Shown here: piece by piece, positions 21,201 to 33,200 of the stretch
Numbering within the stretch: position 1 is the first letter of the stretch
Layout: every line of letters starts with the position of its first letter
Source of the DNA: Hirundichthys speculiger
Taxonomy: Eukaryota > Chordata > Actinopteri > Beloniformes > Exocoetidae
Length of the DNA stretch: 64,000 nt
Direction: 5' to 3'
NCBI GenBank assembly: GCA_018398805.1
Contig: JAGFBZ010002335.1
Location: 1 to 64,000, forward strand
Position numbers and translations under genes: made by a program
The notes under the pieces: generated by a model
The model's database searches: none
Told to the model about the DNA's origin: nothing
The model's input: only the letters and a program-made list of their open reading frames with translations

Positions 21201-24200
21201 TTTTACAATCTTTCAGCAGGCCAGTCAGCCTGTATTATTATTTAATGTACACCTGAGTGGGGTCAAGTTAAACATTTTATTTTGAATTTTGTTTTATATT
21301 GTGCATTGTTGTAATGTCAGTGCTAATAAATATTTTCATAATTTTGCAATTAATTTATTCTTTGTAGCATCAATATTAATTTATGCAATGGTAATGCCTT
21401 GATTTTAGTGAAGTTAGTACACAGTCATAGCCATGAATGCAATGGTACTAATAATTGGCATAATAATTTATTTCGGCGTTTCGGTTTTAGGCCTTGGTTT
21501 CTTCATTTTCGGTTTTCGGTTTCGGCCAAGAATTTTCATTTCGGTGCATCCCTAATGTTTTTGTTATTTTTGTTGACAACTGCTAACAAGAGCTGTTTTA
21601 TATACCCCTTCCAAGACTGACTGCTTAAAAAAAGATCCTGCTTTAACAGGATTGAGTACAGTAGGATGAGTAGAGTAGGATAAGTAGAGTAGGCTGAGTA
21701 CAGTAGGATGCATAGAGTAGGATGAGTACAGTAGGATGAGTACAGTAGGATTAGTAGAGTAGGATGCATAGAGTAGGATGAGTACAGTAGGATTAGTAGA
21801 GTAGGATGCATAGAGTAGGATGAGTACAGTGGGATGAGTACAGTAGGATGAGTACAGTAGGATTAGTAGAGTAGGATGAGTACAGTAGGATGAGTAGAGA
21901 AGGATGAGTACAGTAGCATGAGTAGAGTAGGATGAGTAGAGAAGGATGAGTACAGTAGGATGAGTAGAGTAGGATGAGTAGAGAAGGATGAGTACAGTAG
22001 GGTGAGTACAGTAGGATGAGTGCAGTAGGATGAGTAGAGTAGGATGAGTAGAGAAGGATGAGTAGAGTAGGATGAGTACAGTAGGATGAGTACAGTAGGA
22101 TGAGTACAGTAGGATGAGTAGAGTAGGATGAGTACAGTAGTATGAGTACAGTAGGATGAGTACAGTAGGATGAGTAGAGTAGGATAAGTACAGTAGTATG
22201 AGTAGAGTAGGATGAGTACAGTAGGATGAGTAGAGTAGGATGAGTACAGTAGGATGAGTAGCAGTAGGATGAGTAGAGTAGGATGAGTACAGTAGTATGA
22301 GTAGAGTAGGATGAGTAGAGTAGGATGAGTACAGTAGTATGAGTAGTGTAGGATGAGTACAGTAGGATGAGTGCAGTAGGATGAGTAGAGTAGGATGAGT
22401 ACAGTAGGATGGGTAGAGTATGATGAGTAGAGTAGGATGAGTACAGTAGGATGAGAAGAGTATGATGAGTAGAGGTGGATGAGTACAGTAGGATGAGTAC
22501 AGTAGTATGAGTAGAGTAGGATGAGTACAGTAGGATGAGTACAGTAGTATGAGTAGAGTAGGATGAGTACAGTAGGATGAGTGCAGTAGGATGAGTACAG
22601 TAGTATGAGTAGAGAAGGATGAGTACAGTAGTATGAGTAGAGTAGGATGAGTACAGTAGGATGAGTACAGAAGGATGAGTAGAGAAGAATGAGTACAGTA
22701 GAGATGAGTAGAGTAGGATGAGTAGAGTAGAGATGAGTACAGTAGGATGAGTAGAGTAGAAGTATGATGAGTAGAGAGTACAGTAGGATATGAGTACAGT
22801 AGGATGAGTAGAGTAGAGTAGAGATGAGTACAGAGGAGTGGATGAGTACAGTAGGATGAGTACAGTAGGATAGAGAGTAGAGTAGGATGAGTACAGTAGG
22901 ATTAGAGTAGTATGAGTAAGTGAGTAGGATGAGTAGAGTAGGATGAGTACAGTAGGATGAGTAGGATGAGTACAGTAGTATGAGTATGTAGAGGATGAGT
23001 ACAGTAGGATGAGTAGTAGAGTAAGATGAGTAGAGAAGGATGAGTAGAGTAGTCAGTAGGATGAGTAGAGTGAGGATGAGTAGAGTAGGATGAGTAGAGT
23101 AGGATGAGTAGAGTAGTAGAGTGAGTAGAGGTGGATGAGTACAGTAGGATTAGTAGAGTATGGATGAATAGAGAAGGATGAGTAGAGAGTAGTATAGTAG
23201 AGTAGGATGAGTACAGTAGGATGAGTACAGTAGGATGATAGAGTAGAGTATGGATGAAGTAGAAGAGATGAGTAGAGAAGGATGAGTAGAGTAGGATAGG
23301 ATGAGTACAGTAGGATGAGTGAGTAGAGAGAGTAGTAAGTAGATGAGTAGAGAGTGGATGAGTAGAGTAGATGATGAGTACAGTAGGATGGGTAGAGTAT
23401 GATAAGTAGAGAAGGATGAGTAGAGAAGGATGAGTAGAGTAGGATGAGTACAGTAGGATGAGTACAGTAGGATGAGTACAGTAGGATGATAGTAGAGAGT
23501 AGATGAGTAGAGTATGATGGGTAGAGTATGATAAGTAGAGAAGGATGAGTAGAGTAGGATGAGTACAGTAGGATGAGTACAGTAGGATGAGTAGAGGTGG
23601 ATGAGTAGTGTAGGATGAGTACAGTAGGATGAGTGCAGTAGGATAAGTAGAGTAGGATGAGTAGAGTAGGATGAGTACAGTAGGATGAGTAGAGTAGGAT
23701 GAGTACAGTAAGATGAGTAGAGAAGGATGAGTAGAGTAGGATGAGTAGAGTAGGATAAGTGCAGTAGGATGAGTACAGTAGGATGGGTAGAGTATGATAA
23801 GTAGAGAAGGATGAGTAGAGAAGGATGAGTAGAGTAGGATGAGTAAGTAGTAGAGTAGTAGACAGTAGGATGAGTAGAGTAGGATGAGTAGAGTATAGAG
23901 TATGAAGTAGAGTAGGAGTATGAGTAGGATGAGTAGGTGGAGTACAGTAGGATGAGTACAGTAGGATGAGTAGAGAGTAGGATGAGTAGGATGAGTAGAG
24001 TATGAGTAGAGTAGGATGAGTAGTAGGATAGTGGTATAGTAGGATGAGTAGAGTAGATGAGTAGTAGATGAGTACAGTAGGATTAGTAGGATATGAGTAC
24101 AGTAGGATGAGTAGAGTAGGATGAGTAGAGTAGGATGAGTAGAGTAGAGTAGAGTAGAGTAGGATGAGTAGCAGTGAGTAGAGTATGAGTAGAGTAGGAT

Positions 24201-27200
24201 GAGTAGAGTAGGGATGAGTAGAGTAGTATGAGTAGAGTGATGAGTTAGTAGAGTAGGATGAGTACAGTAGGATGGATGAGTAGAGTAGGATGAGTAGAGT
24301 AGGATGAGTAGAGTAGGATGAGTAGTAGTAGATGAGTAGAGTAGGATGAGTAGAGTAGAGATGAGTAGAGTAGGATGAGTAGAGTAGATGAGGAGTAGAT
24401 AGGATGAGTAGAGTAGGATGAGTAGAGTGGAGGAGTGAGTAGAGTAGGATGAGTAGAGTAGGATGAGTAGAGATAGATGAGTATGATGAGTAGAGTAGGA
24501 TGAGTACAGTAGGATGGAGTAGTGAGTAGAGTAGGTGAGTGAGTAGAGTAGGATGAGTAGAGTAGTAGAGTAGAGTAGAGTAGGATGAGTAGAGTGGATG
24601 AGTAGAGTAGGAGATGAGTAGATGAGTAGAGTAGGATGAGTAGAGTAGGATGGTAGAGTAGAGTAGAGTAGAGTGTAGCAGTAGGATGATGAGTAGGTGA
24701 GTAGTAGGATGAGTAGAGTAGGATGAGTACAGATGAGTAGAGTACAGTAGGATGAGTAGAGTAGGATGAGTACAGTAGGATGTAGAGTAGTAGTAGAGTA
24801 GGATTAGTAGATGAGTAGAGTACAGTATGAGTAGGATGAGTAGAGTAGGAGTATGAGTGACAGTGAGGGGATGAGTAGTGGGATGAGTAGAGTAGGGATG
24901 AGTAGAGTGGATTAGAGTAGAGATGAGTAGAGTAGGATTACAGAGTAGTAGAGTAGGATGAGTAGAGTGGTGAGTAGAGTAGGATGAGTAGAGTAGGATG
25001 AGTAGTAGGAGTAGAGTGGAGTAGAGAGAGTAGTAGTGGGATGAGTATGGGATGAGTGGTAGTGAGTAGAGTGGATGAGTAGAGTAGGATGAGTAGAGTG
25101 GATGAGTAGTGAGGATGAGTAGAGTAGGTGTACAGTAGAGTGAGTAGAGTAGGATGAGTACAGTAGGATGAGTAGAGTAGGATGAGTACAGTAGGACAGT
25201 GGGATGAGTAGAGTAGTAGAGTGAGATAGAGTAGAGTATGGCAGTAGGATGAGTAGAGTAGGATGAGTACAGTAGGATGAGTAGAGTAGGATGAGTACAG
25301 TAGGATGCAAGGATTTGAAAAGGGCATCTCCTATCGGTTGCACAACAGTGCTTCCCACTAATAGTGAGAGGAAATAAAAGGAAATCCTTGTATTCCTCAT
25401 AGTCCAGAGAGACAATCTGGACCCCACTGTTGACCATGTGGCTATCTGTTGTCCTTGAAACGATGAGTCTACAGTAATAAAACATAAGATTTCTAGTCTT
25501 ATTACCTTCAACAGTTTTCCACTGACTCGTTATGATCTTCAGTGTGGAAGAGCCCATCCATCAGGCATCAACATTAAGGACATTAAAGTAAACCACGCAA
25601 AGGCTCTACATCAGATTAAGACAAACTACAACCAACAGAGGTTTTTTTTCTTTCAGAACGACAGAACTGCTGGTAGCTGGATAGAAGAACATGAGAAGAA
25701 CGCAAACATCTTCCAAAACGTTGCACTGGTATGTTTTGCTCCACGACAATGAAAAGTCATTCAGGCCATATTGTGAGTGTGAATGGGATTCAGTCTAAGT
25801 CTTAACAAATAAGAGAGCATTGCATTTGATTTTAAATAGAATACAGTAATGCATACATAACAGCTAAAAGAAACATTTTTATTTTTACAGAAATTATGTT
25901 TTTTAAAAGTCCAAATAAGAAAGGATTGATATTTTCAATATTTTAAAAGATGTAACAGTGGAAGCTTATCCTGAGACTGACACTAAGATAGGCCAAGAAG
26001 ATAAAAAAAAAGAGTTTATATGAGGGATCCACCATGATACTGACACATTATTATCTGCCAATAAAGACTAAAAAATTAAACATCGTTGCTGGCATAAAAT
26101 GCCAATGGTCGTATGCTGATTTTTTTTTTTTTTTTTCGCTGAGCATGCCATCTTTTTTTCTTGAACCGCTCAGTGTCATTTTACAAAGAGGTGACACTAG
26201 CAGCACTAGGAAGTCGGCTGTTATTTGTTTTTAGCTTGGCTGGTTTATCCCAGGATGATAATTCATATTATTTTATATTCATTTCTTTTCTGGTCCACCA
26301 TGGGTTTGGGAGGGTCCAGGTTCCCACTCTTCCACTTTGAAGAGTCCTGAAAGGATTTACTGTGGGCAGTTTGGCTCTTTAGCCATGTGACATTGCTGGT
26401 CTCACATGGAAATGTTGCTCAACTTGGCTGGAGGGACTCCAGTTAGCATGCTAACAGTTAGCATGGCTAAGCTACGCTCTGTCCTTTGTACTCAGATCGT
26501 TCCATGCAAACCGCAGTCAGTCATGGTGGTCTGTTAGTACGATTCACACAGGCACAAGAAAAATTATTCTCTTTAAAGTATGACCATGATCTGGTTTTTG
26601 TTCACAGCTCAGAAGTTAATAAAATGTGCTAAGTGCTAAGTTGCTAAAATCATAACAGGATTATATCAGCAATTGGCAAAAACTTGTTTAATAAATATTG
26701 ACATATCAGATATGTCTGATATGTCTGTATGAGATAAAGTACAAATGTCCAGTACTGTGCACCCCTAGTTTATATGCTCTGTATGGCTTTGCTTTTAATA
26801 TTTCAAGGAAATAATGTCATGCATTCATTAGTCCTCTCATTGTAAATATAACATTCAGACCAGGGACAGCCAGAAGATGATAGAGTGTGAAGTGTTGTTT
26901 GAAACAAGAACTCTGGCAAAGCACTGTGCAAAAATAGTACTCAGAGCAATTTGAAGGCGGTTTCAAAACAAGCTGGGCAACAAAATTAGTTTAGAATCAA
27001 ATAATACTGCTCATAGATTCGTAGCTGCCTGGGTGATATCTGATTAGCTAAAACAGACTGAGGTAGAAGTGGAAGAATGTAAGGGACCAAACTGAGTCAC
27101 CACCAACTTGTCCTCATTGAATTTACTGTATGTACAAGGTTTAACATTAAAATGAAAAAGGTGAGATTTGCAAGGCTACTGGGATCTGTGGGTTTTGACA

Positions 27201-30200
27201 GGCACAGCTGAGTGTCATGTGCATAAAATGGCAATGTACTTTCTGATTTTAAATAAAGTGCCCAGGAGAATTATAGAGCAGGAGGGCCAATTCCAATTCC
27301 TCTCTTAACCCTCAATCTCAACCCTCGCCCTTAACCCTCAATTTTTGGCCCTCAATCTTAACCCTCCAAAGTAAGTGTAAAGGCTATCTTGTGACTCAGA
27401 AATGGGACACCCCTTGAGTGCAGTTACGTCATCAGACTGAAATGTATCAGAGCCGTGTTGTCTCTGTATTTCCTGAAATGACACAGGGATAACATTAAAA
27501 AGAGCGCTGTATATTCTCTAAATAATATTAGCAAATAACACAATAGAGGATACATTATTCAGTCCTCCGTCGCTACACAACAAGGTATACAAGTAACGTG
27601 AAGCCAACCGGGACCGCCGACGGGACCGCCGGTCCGGCAGCAAACATCGTAAAGTGAAAAAATAAATGTTACGCAACAACGATGTTAATCCATGAAAAAA
27701 AATCTCAAACAAACACAATAAAATGGTTTCGTAACATTTATATCTTTAAGATATACGAAGATACTTACGTTTGTAGCTAGCTTCTGGATAGCCCTTACTT
27801 CCAAGGGTGGTGTCGGAAAATCTCAATTTTGAGGGCGATACAGCCCTCAAACTCGTCCCTCAACTTGACTTGCTAAGAACTGGGACAGCACTAGCGCTTA
27901 GCGGGAGTGCGCATTTTTGAGATTGAGGGTTGAGATTGAGGGTTGAGATTGAGGGTTGAGATTGAGGGTTGAGATTGAGGGTGACTGTTTGGACCCACCT
28001 CAGCTCAGCCTAACCACTGAGGAAGTTATTCAGAGTGAAGGAAAAGGTTAATAATGCAAAAGGATGCTGTGATCAACAGTATCAATGCTTGCATTTTGAT
28101 CAGGAAGAATTAAATCATGAGACTGCATGTAGCAGTATGACATTATTCAGTTCTTGATTCTGTATAAGGCCCGTGGAGGCCCAGGCCTCCCTTGGAAAAT
28201 AGATCTTTGATCTCAGTGAGACTAACCTACTTAAAAAAGGCTAATATCAAAGGTCTAAATGACACTTTTTTTTTTAGCATAGGATGAACAATAACATGTT
28301 TAAGAGTGTCTTGAAGAGAACTATGCCAGAAAGTTATTTAACATTTTGGATTTAGTAACTGTTTTGGAGGTATTCTGTTATGAAGATCCTGATGTAATAT
28401 GTAAATGGAGTTTTTGGTTATCAAATCTTCTTGCTGAATCTAATGGTTTTCTGTCTAATTAAGCTGACAAAGTTACTTTCTAGCCATTTTTTGTAATTAA
28501 CCATGCTCATGTACAGCAGACACCCCACACTTTTTAAACAGGAATCTCAAAATGGATGCTTTTTATGATAACATAAAGCTAAGTCCAGATACAAGTTTTC
28601 AAATTTTGTAATTCCACATTGACCTGCATTCAAAATGTCAGGTACAAGGGAGGAGAATGAAAATGAATGAGTTCGTAAAAATACAAAAATTAAAAAAAAT
28701 AAATAAATAAAGGTATTTGTACTTTGGGCAAATTGGAAGAAAAACAAAATCAACGCCCAACATTCATGATTTTTTTTTAAAGAATACTAGCTGGATTTAG
28801 GATGAGTGGTGTAGCTGTTATACCTACTGTGAGACGTCACTATGCCTAAATGAAAAAAAAAATGTTTTCAGTATTGTTGCACGAGGTTGGCATTAAAGAT
28901 GACTCTTTATTTTATTAAATAACCATTTTTACCCTGACATCCTCATACAACACATTCACCATTTTTTTCTTTTAACAGATTCCAGCCCTGACACAGTTCA
29001 CACTTCTCTCTGGGTAGTAGGCAGTACAGCCATCATTACTATACTGAAAAAACAGATGTTTCTAAGTGACAACTAGAAACTACAGGTTAACTATAACACA
29101 CAGATACAGTTTATAGACCTCATCCCACTTCTGAACTCAACAGGGGGACATTTTTTTTTTTAAAGTTTGGTTTATTTTATAGTGACCTTCTTTTCACTGA
29201 CAGAATGAAGAAAAGACACCTGCTGGATCTCCCCGGCCCTTCAGAACCACTCCTCTTCAGGCCCAGAGCAGGTATACAAGTGAGAAGGAGTTCAGCCAGA
29301 AACCCTCAGCACGACTGCTGCAGGCTGATTCAAGCTCAGTCCTCTCTGGTCCCACAAGACTAATCCACAACTGCCCCCACCAGAGTCTAAAAGACCTCTC
29401 CACCACCCCGCAGCCCCCTACAACCTCGGCCCACCACACCTGTGCTGGTGCCAGGTACCACAGCCCCTTCAGTGCACTGATCCACACCTGCCAGAGCACC
29501 CCCCAGCTCTTTGGTTCTGAGCACCACTACCAGCCTCACCTCGTTCAGCACATCCATGACCATGCTGCTCAACATATCCGACCCAGTTCACGACACCACA
29601 CCTGTCCAGGCTTCCTGCACCACTGGGATTGTTCCATCCTTGCTGAGCCAGAGGCGTCTATCAAGCTCTCCTCTAGATCTAGCTCCTATGAAAAGGCCTC
29701 TGTCTTGTCAAAGTCAGCATCCTCCTTGAAAGCAGCATCTCCAGTGCCATCACCCCACCCTTCACCTTGTCCCTCCCCCTGCCCCTCTCTTATCACACCT
29801 GCTGCTCCTGACCAGCCGTGCTCACCTGCTTTTACCCAGAGGGTCATTGCAACGTGCACGAACCGGCTGCCTGCAGACCCAAGACCACAGCAAAGAGGTT
29901 CGCCTTCAGCATTTCTGTGTTGTCCACTAATACATGTCAGTTTCTGTCACCATATAGGGCATAATCAATGAGCAAAATGATAGTGTTTAAGTACAAACCT
30001 AAAGCAATGTTGAATATTTGATGATCCCATTCAACTTGTCTGTAGTGATAGAAAAAGAACATGCATCTAGCAATTGAGTTCTTGATTCAATGCAGGTGTT
30101 TAAGTCTATAATTCCAATTTTTATTTAATCATAAACAGAAAACAACACAAGATTAAAAAAAAAACAAAAAACATAAAAATCTAAGAGACTTGTGAGAGTA

Positions 30201-33200
30201 CAATGAGATTTAAGAGACGTGAGGGGAAAAAAATTCCCAGAAATGGATAAAAGGCAGTTTTAATTGAATTCTCTAAGCCTTGTTTATCTGTAAGGTTTGT
30301 ACTATATGTTAGGGTTAGGGTTAGGGTTAAAAAAAAAAGGTTTTCTAATAAAACTGAAGATCAGCGACTCACAGAAGCAACTCGTCAGAACAACGGCAGT
30401 TTCACGCCGTGGAAATACGATTAAAGCCTCGGACGTGATATAGATCGAACACAATTTAAAGCTGCTGCTAAAAGAACAAACACATGAAATAAAGCGGTGG
30501 CGGCTGCAGAGGGGAGGTCAGGAGACGGGCTCCACGGCGGGATTGTGCGTTTGGCAGTTTGGTTGTGACGTGTGAACTGGCGTGTCGGCTGGTCAACTGG
30601 TCAAACTGAATCTTGGTTTCTCTTTGATTCAGGGACAATGAAGTTCCATCTTTGTGGCTCTGACACAGACTGTGAACCGCGGGGGTTGTCCTCACTTCAT
30701 ACACCTTGGATGTTTAGTTGAATTCAGAGTTTTGTCAATCTTAGAAATACTTAGATAAACGTCGATAAACTGGTGGAGACCTGCCGCCGCGGACATGGAG
30801 GGTGTCGCTGGAGGACACTGAATGGAGCTCGGTCTTCCCAGGGGAGACGGTCTGGTTCATCAGTGTTTCCTCCTCTGACCTGGAGATATCTCACTGGTCA
30901 TCGTTTTGGAGATATACTGGTTCTAACGGCTGTTAACTGTTTTAACGGCTGTTAACTGGAGTTAGCACTCGGACCACCGGAGGAGCGCTGGACGCTAGCA
31001 GCTCCCTGAGTACACCAGATTTCTCCTGGTGTACTGAAACTTGAATTTCCCCCTTGGGGGATTAATAAAGTGTTTTGAATTGAATTGAATTGAATAATTC
31101 TGCTGTTGTGAGGTGGATCTGAGCAGTGACATACCGAGGTAGCCTCTTCTGCCTAACCATGTCCGGGAACTAGAGATGCGCGGATGAACCGCGCACCCGC
31201 GGGCGGAGCGGATAATCCGCATATCGGGCGGATGACTCGTCAAAAAATAATACTTTAATTAAATTCGGGCGGGTTGCGGTTGAAGCACTCAAATAATAAT
31301 AATAAGAAAAAATATTTTACATATTATTAAAAAGGATGGCGGGTCGGTTCGGTTTTGAAAATTGGTGAAAAAACGTTCCTGCAAATGGATAGCGGGCGGA
31401 TAGAGATTTTAAAAAGCGGTTGCGGGTTAAAATATACGTCATCCGCGCATCTCTACCGGGAACACATTCCTCTCCTTCAACACCTTTTCTTTTTTTATAA
31501 AGAATTTACCACTTTTAAATGTTACAACAGAGAGATTTATTTCTACGAGTTTAGTGTCAGCGCATACGGATTACGCATTTCTACATCGCCCCTCATCTCC
31601 ACGTCAGCGGTAGCCTACGACTCAAGAGGGCTTATCATCGTACAGTCTGCACAGACCATTTTGGACATCACGTCCAAGACTGAGCAAATGCAAATCTTTC
31701 AATCTTATGTGCTGCTGAAATCGGGCAGTGTATAGGAACCCTTTCAGGGTCCTTCCATGTGATTAGTTGTAAGAGTGCGAAACATAAGAGACACGGACTA
31801 AAAGCGCTTTTCTCATTTTTAATAGGTGAAAGCTTGTAATCCTCTTCAAACCAAAGACGTCTCTCACTACTGATTACAGTTCCAAAACTAAAAAACAGAA
31901 AAAAAACAGCAGTTCTTTTCGACCCCCCCCCCAACGCAAATATAACTAGTATAATTTGTCTATAAAATTATATTTTATTTTAACTATAAGTACGCCTCTG
32001 CATAACACTCCTTATTAACATTAAGAGAAACAAAAAAGAAAATATATATAACTTATAACAAAGAATATCTTTATTAAAATTGTTTTTTAGTCTGTAAAGA
32101 TTTAGGGTGAATTCCAATTCCTCCCTTAACCCTCAATCTCAACCCTCTAAACTAAGTGTCAGGTCTATCTTGTGGCTTAGAAATGGGACACCTACTGGAA
32201 TATATGTGCAATTACACTTTATTCCAGTACGGCAAAAAAAAAAAAAAAAATAAGGCTTGTTTTCCTAACATTGACTTCAAAGACAATGATATGGGGTGCC
32301 GAATGTAAAAACTTGATTACAGTTTTCAAACTGATATATTTTCAATATTTAGCTCATTTTCTTCACATTTAGCTCATTTTACACACATTTGAGACATAAA
32401 TTATTTAAAATGTTAAATCTAAATGTTAAATGTTAAATGTTAAATTTAAATATTAAATCTAAATCTAAATGTTAAATCTAAATATAAATGTTAAATATAA
32501 ATCTAAATATTAAATATAAATCTAAATGTTAAATGTTAAATCTAAATATTAAATCTAAATCTAAATGTTAAATCTAAATCTAAATATTAAATCTAAATCT
32601 AAATGTTAAATATTAAATCTAAATATTAAATCTAAATCCAAATGTTAAATGTTAAATCTAAATATTAAATCTAAATCTAAATGTTAAATCTATATGTAAA
32701 TGTTAAATCTATATCTAAATGTTAAATTTTAAATCTAAATATTAAATCTAAATCTAAATGTTAAATCTAAATCTAAATATTAAATCTAAATCTAAATGTT
32801 AAATATTAAATCTAAATACTAAATCTAAATCTAAATATTAAATCTAAATCTAAATGTTAAATCTATATCTAAATGTTAAATCTATATCTAAATGTTAAAT
32901 CTTAAATCTAAATATTAAATCTAAATCTAAATGTTAAATCTTAAATTAAATATTAAATCTAAATCTAAATGTTAAATCTAAATCTAAATGTTAAATGTTA
33001 AATCTAAATATTAAATCTAAATCTAAATGTTAAATCTATATCTAAATGTTAAATCTATATCTAAATGTTAAATGTGTCGCCGAGTGTAAAGCGGGTTATT
33101 TAGAGGATTTACAAATGTCCCATGCCCCGTAAAGTCTCACAGCCGCACAACCACGCCCACACCACTGATTAGGATCAATGGGAAGAGGGCTTGAGGGAGA

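Larger units (their letters stand above)
19802..21554 (+). mobile_element. hAT transposon relic with 8-bp target duplication
   Basis: Terminal inverted repeats TAGGGATGCACCGAAA (left) and its complement at 21554 (right) are bounded by perfect duplications ATGTTTTT at 19794-19801 and 21555-21562. Eight-base duplications and TAGGG...CCCTA ends are typical of hAT. The termini contain further repeats of a TTTTCGG motif. The interior begins with a BED-finger gene fragment, is disrupted from about 20404, and is too short for a full transposase. It inserted in the whrn intron. Confidence 0.95.
29898..31170 (+). other. whrn: whrn intron with small simple repeats
   Basis: Contains three TTAGGG copies at 30309-30326, a GC-richer stretch (30480-31000) without a supported gene, and a SINE/LINE-like tail at about 31030-31097. 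Confidence 0.5.

Noticed and set aside
23053..25557. 834-codon - strand ORF of Thr-His-Pro-Leu-Tyr-Ser repeats
   Set aside because: It is the reverse reading of the 15-bp minisatellite. A period of 15 keeps a stop-free frame open by construction, and indels shift it between equivalent frames.
29204..29271. Early donor in the large whrn exon (CAG then GTATAC at 29272)
   Set aside because: It would end in phase 2, which does not match the next exon. The frame stays open another 600 bases and the donor at 29898 matches phase 1.
29257..29575. - strand ORFs opposite the large whrn exon
   Set aside because: They mirror a GC-rich coding exon; the + strand frame has splice-phase support and whirlin-like composition.
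30309..30326. Interstitial telomere or chromosome-fusion scar
   Set aside because: Only three TTAGGG units, easily formed by chance or as part of a repeat.
31355..31735. 126-codon + strand ORF
   Set aside because: It starts inside the 285-bp MITE and runs across its border into unrelated sequence; no motif.
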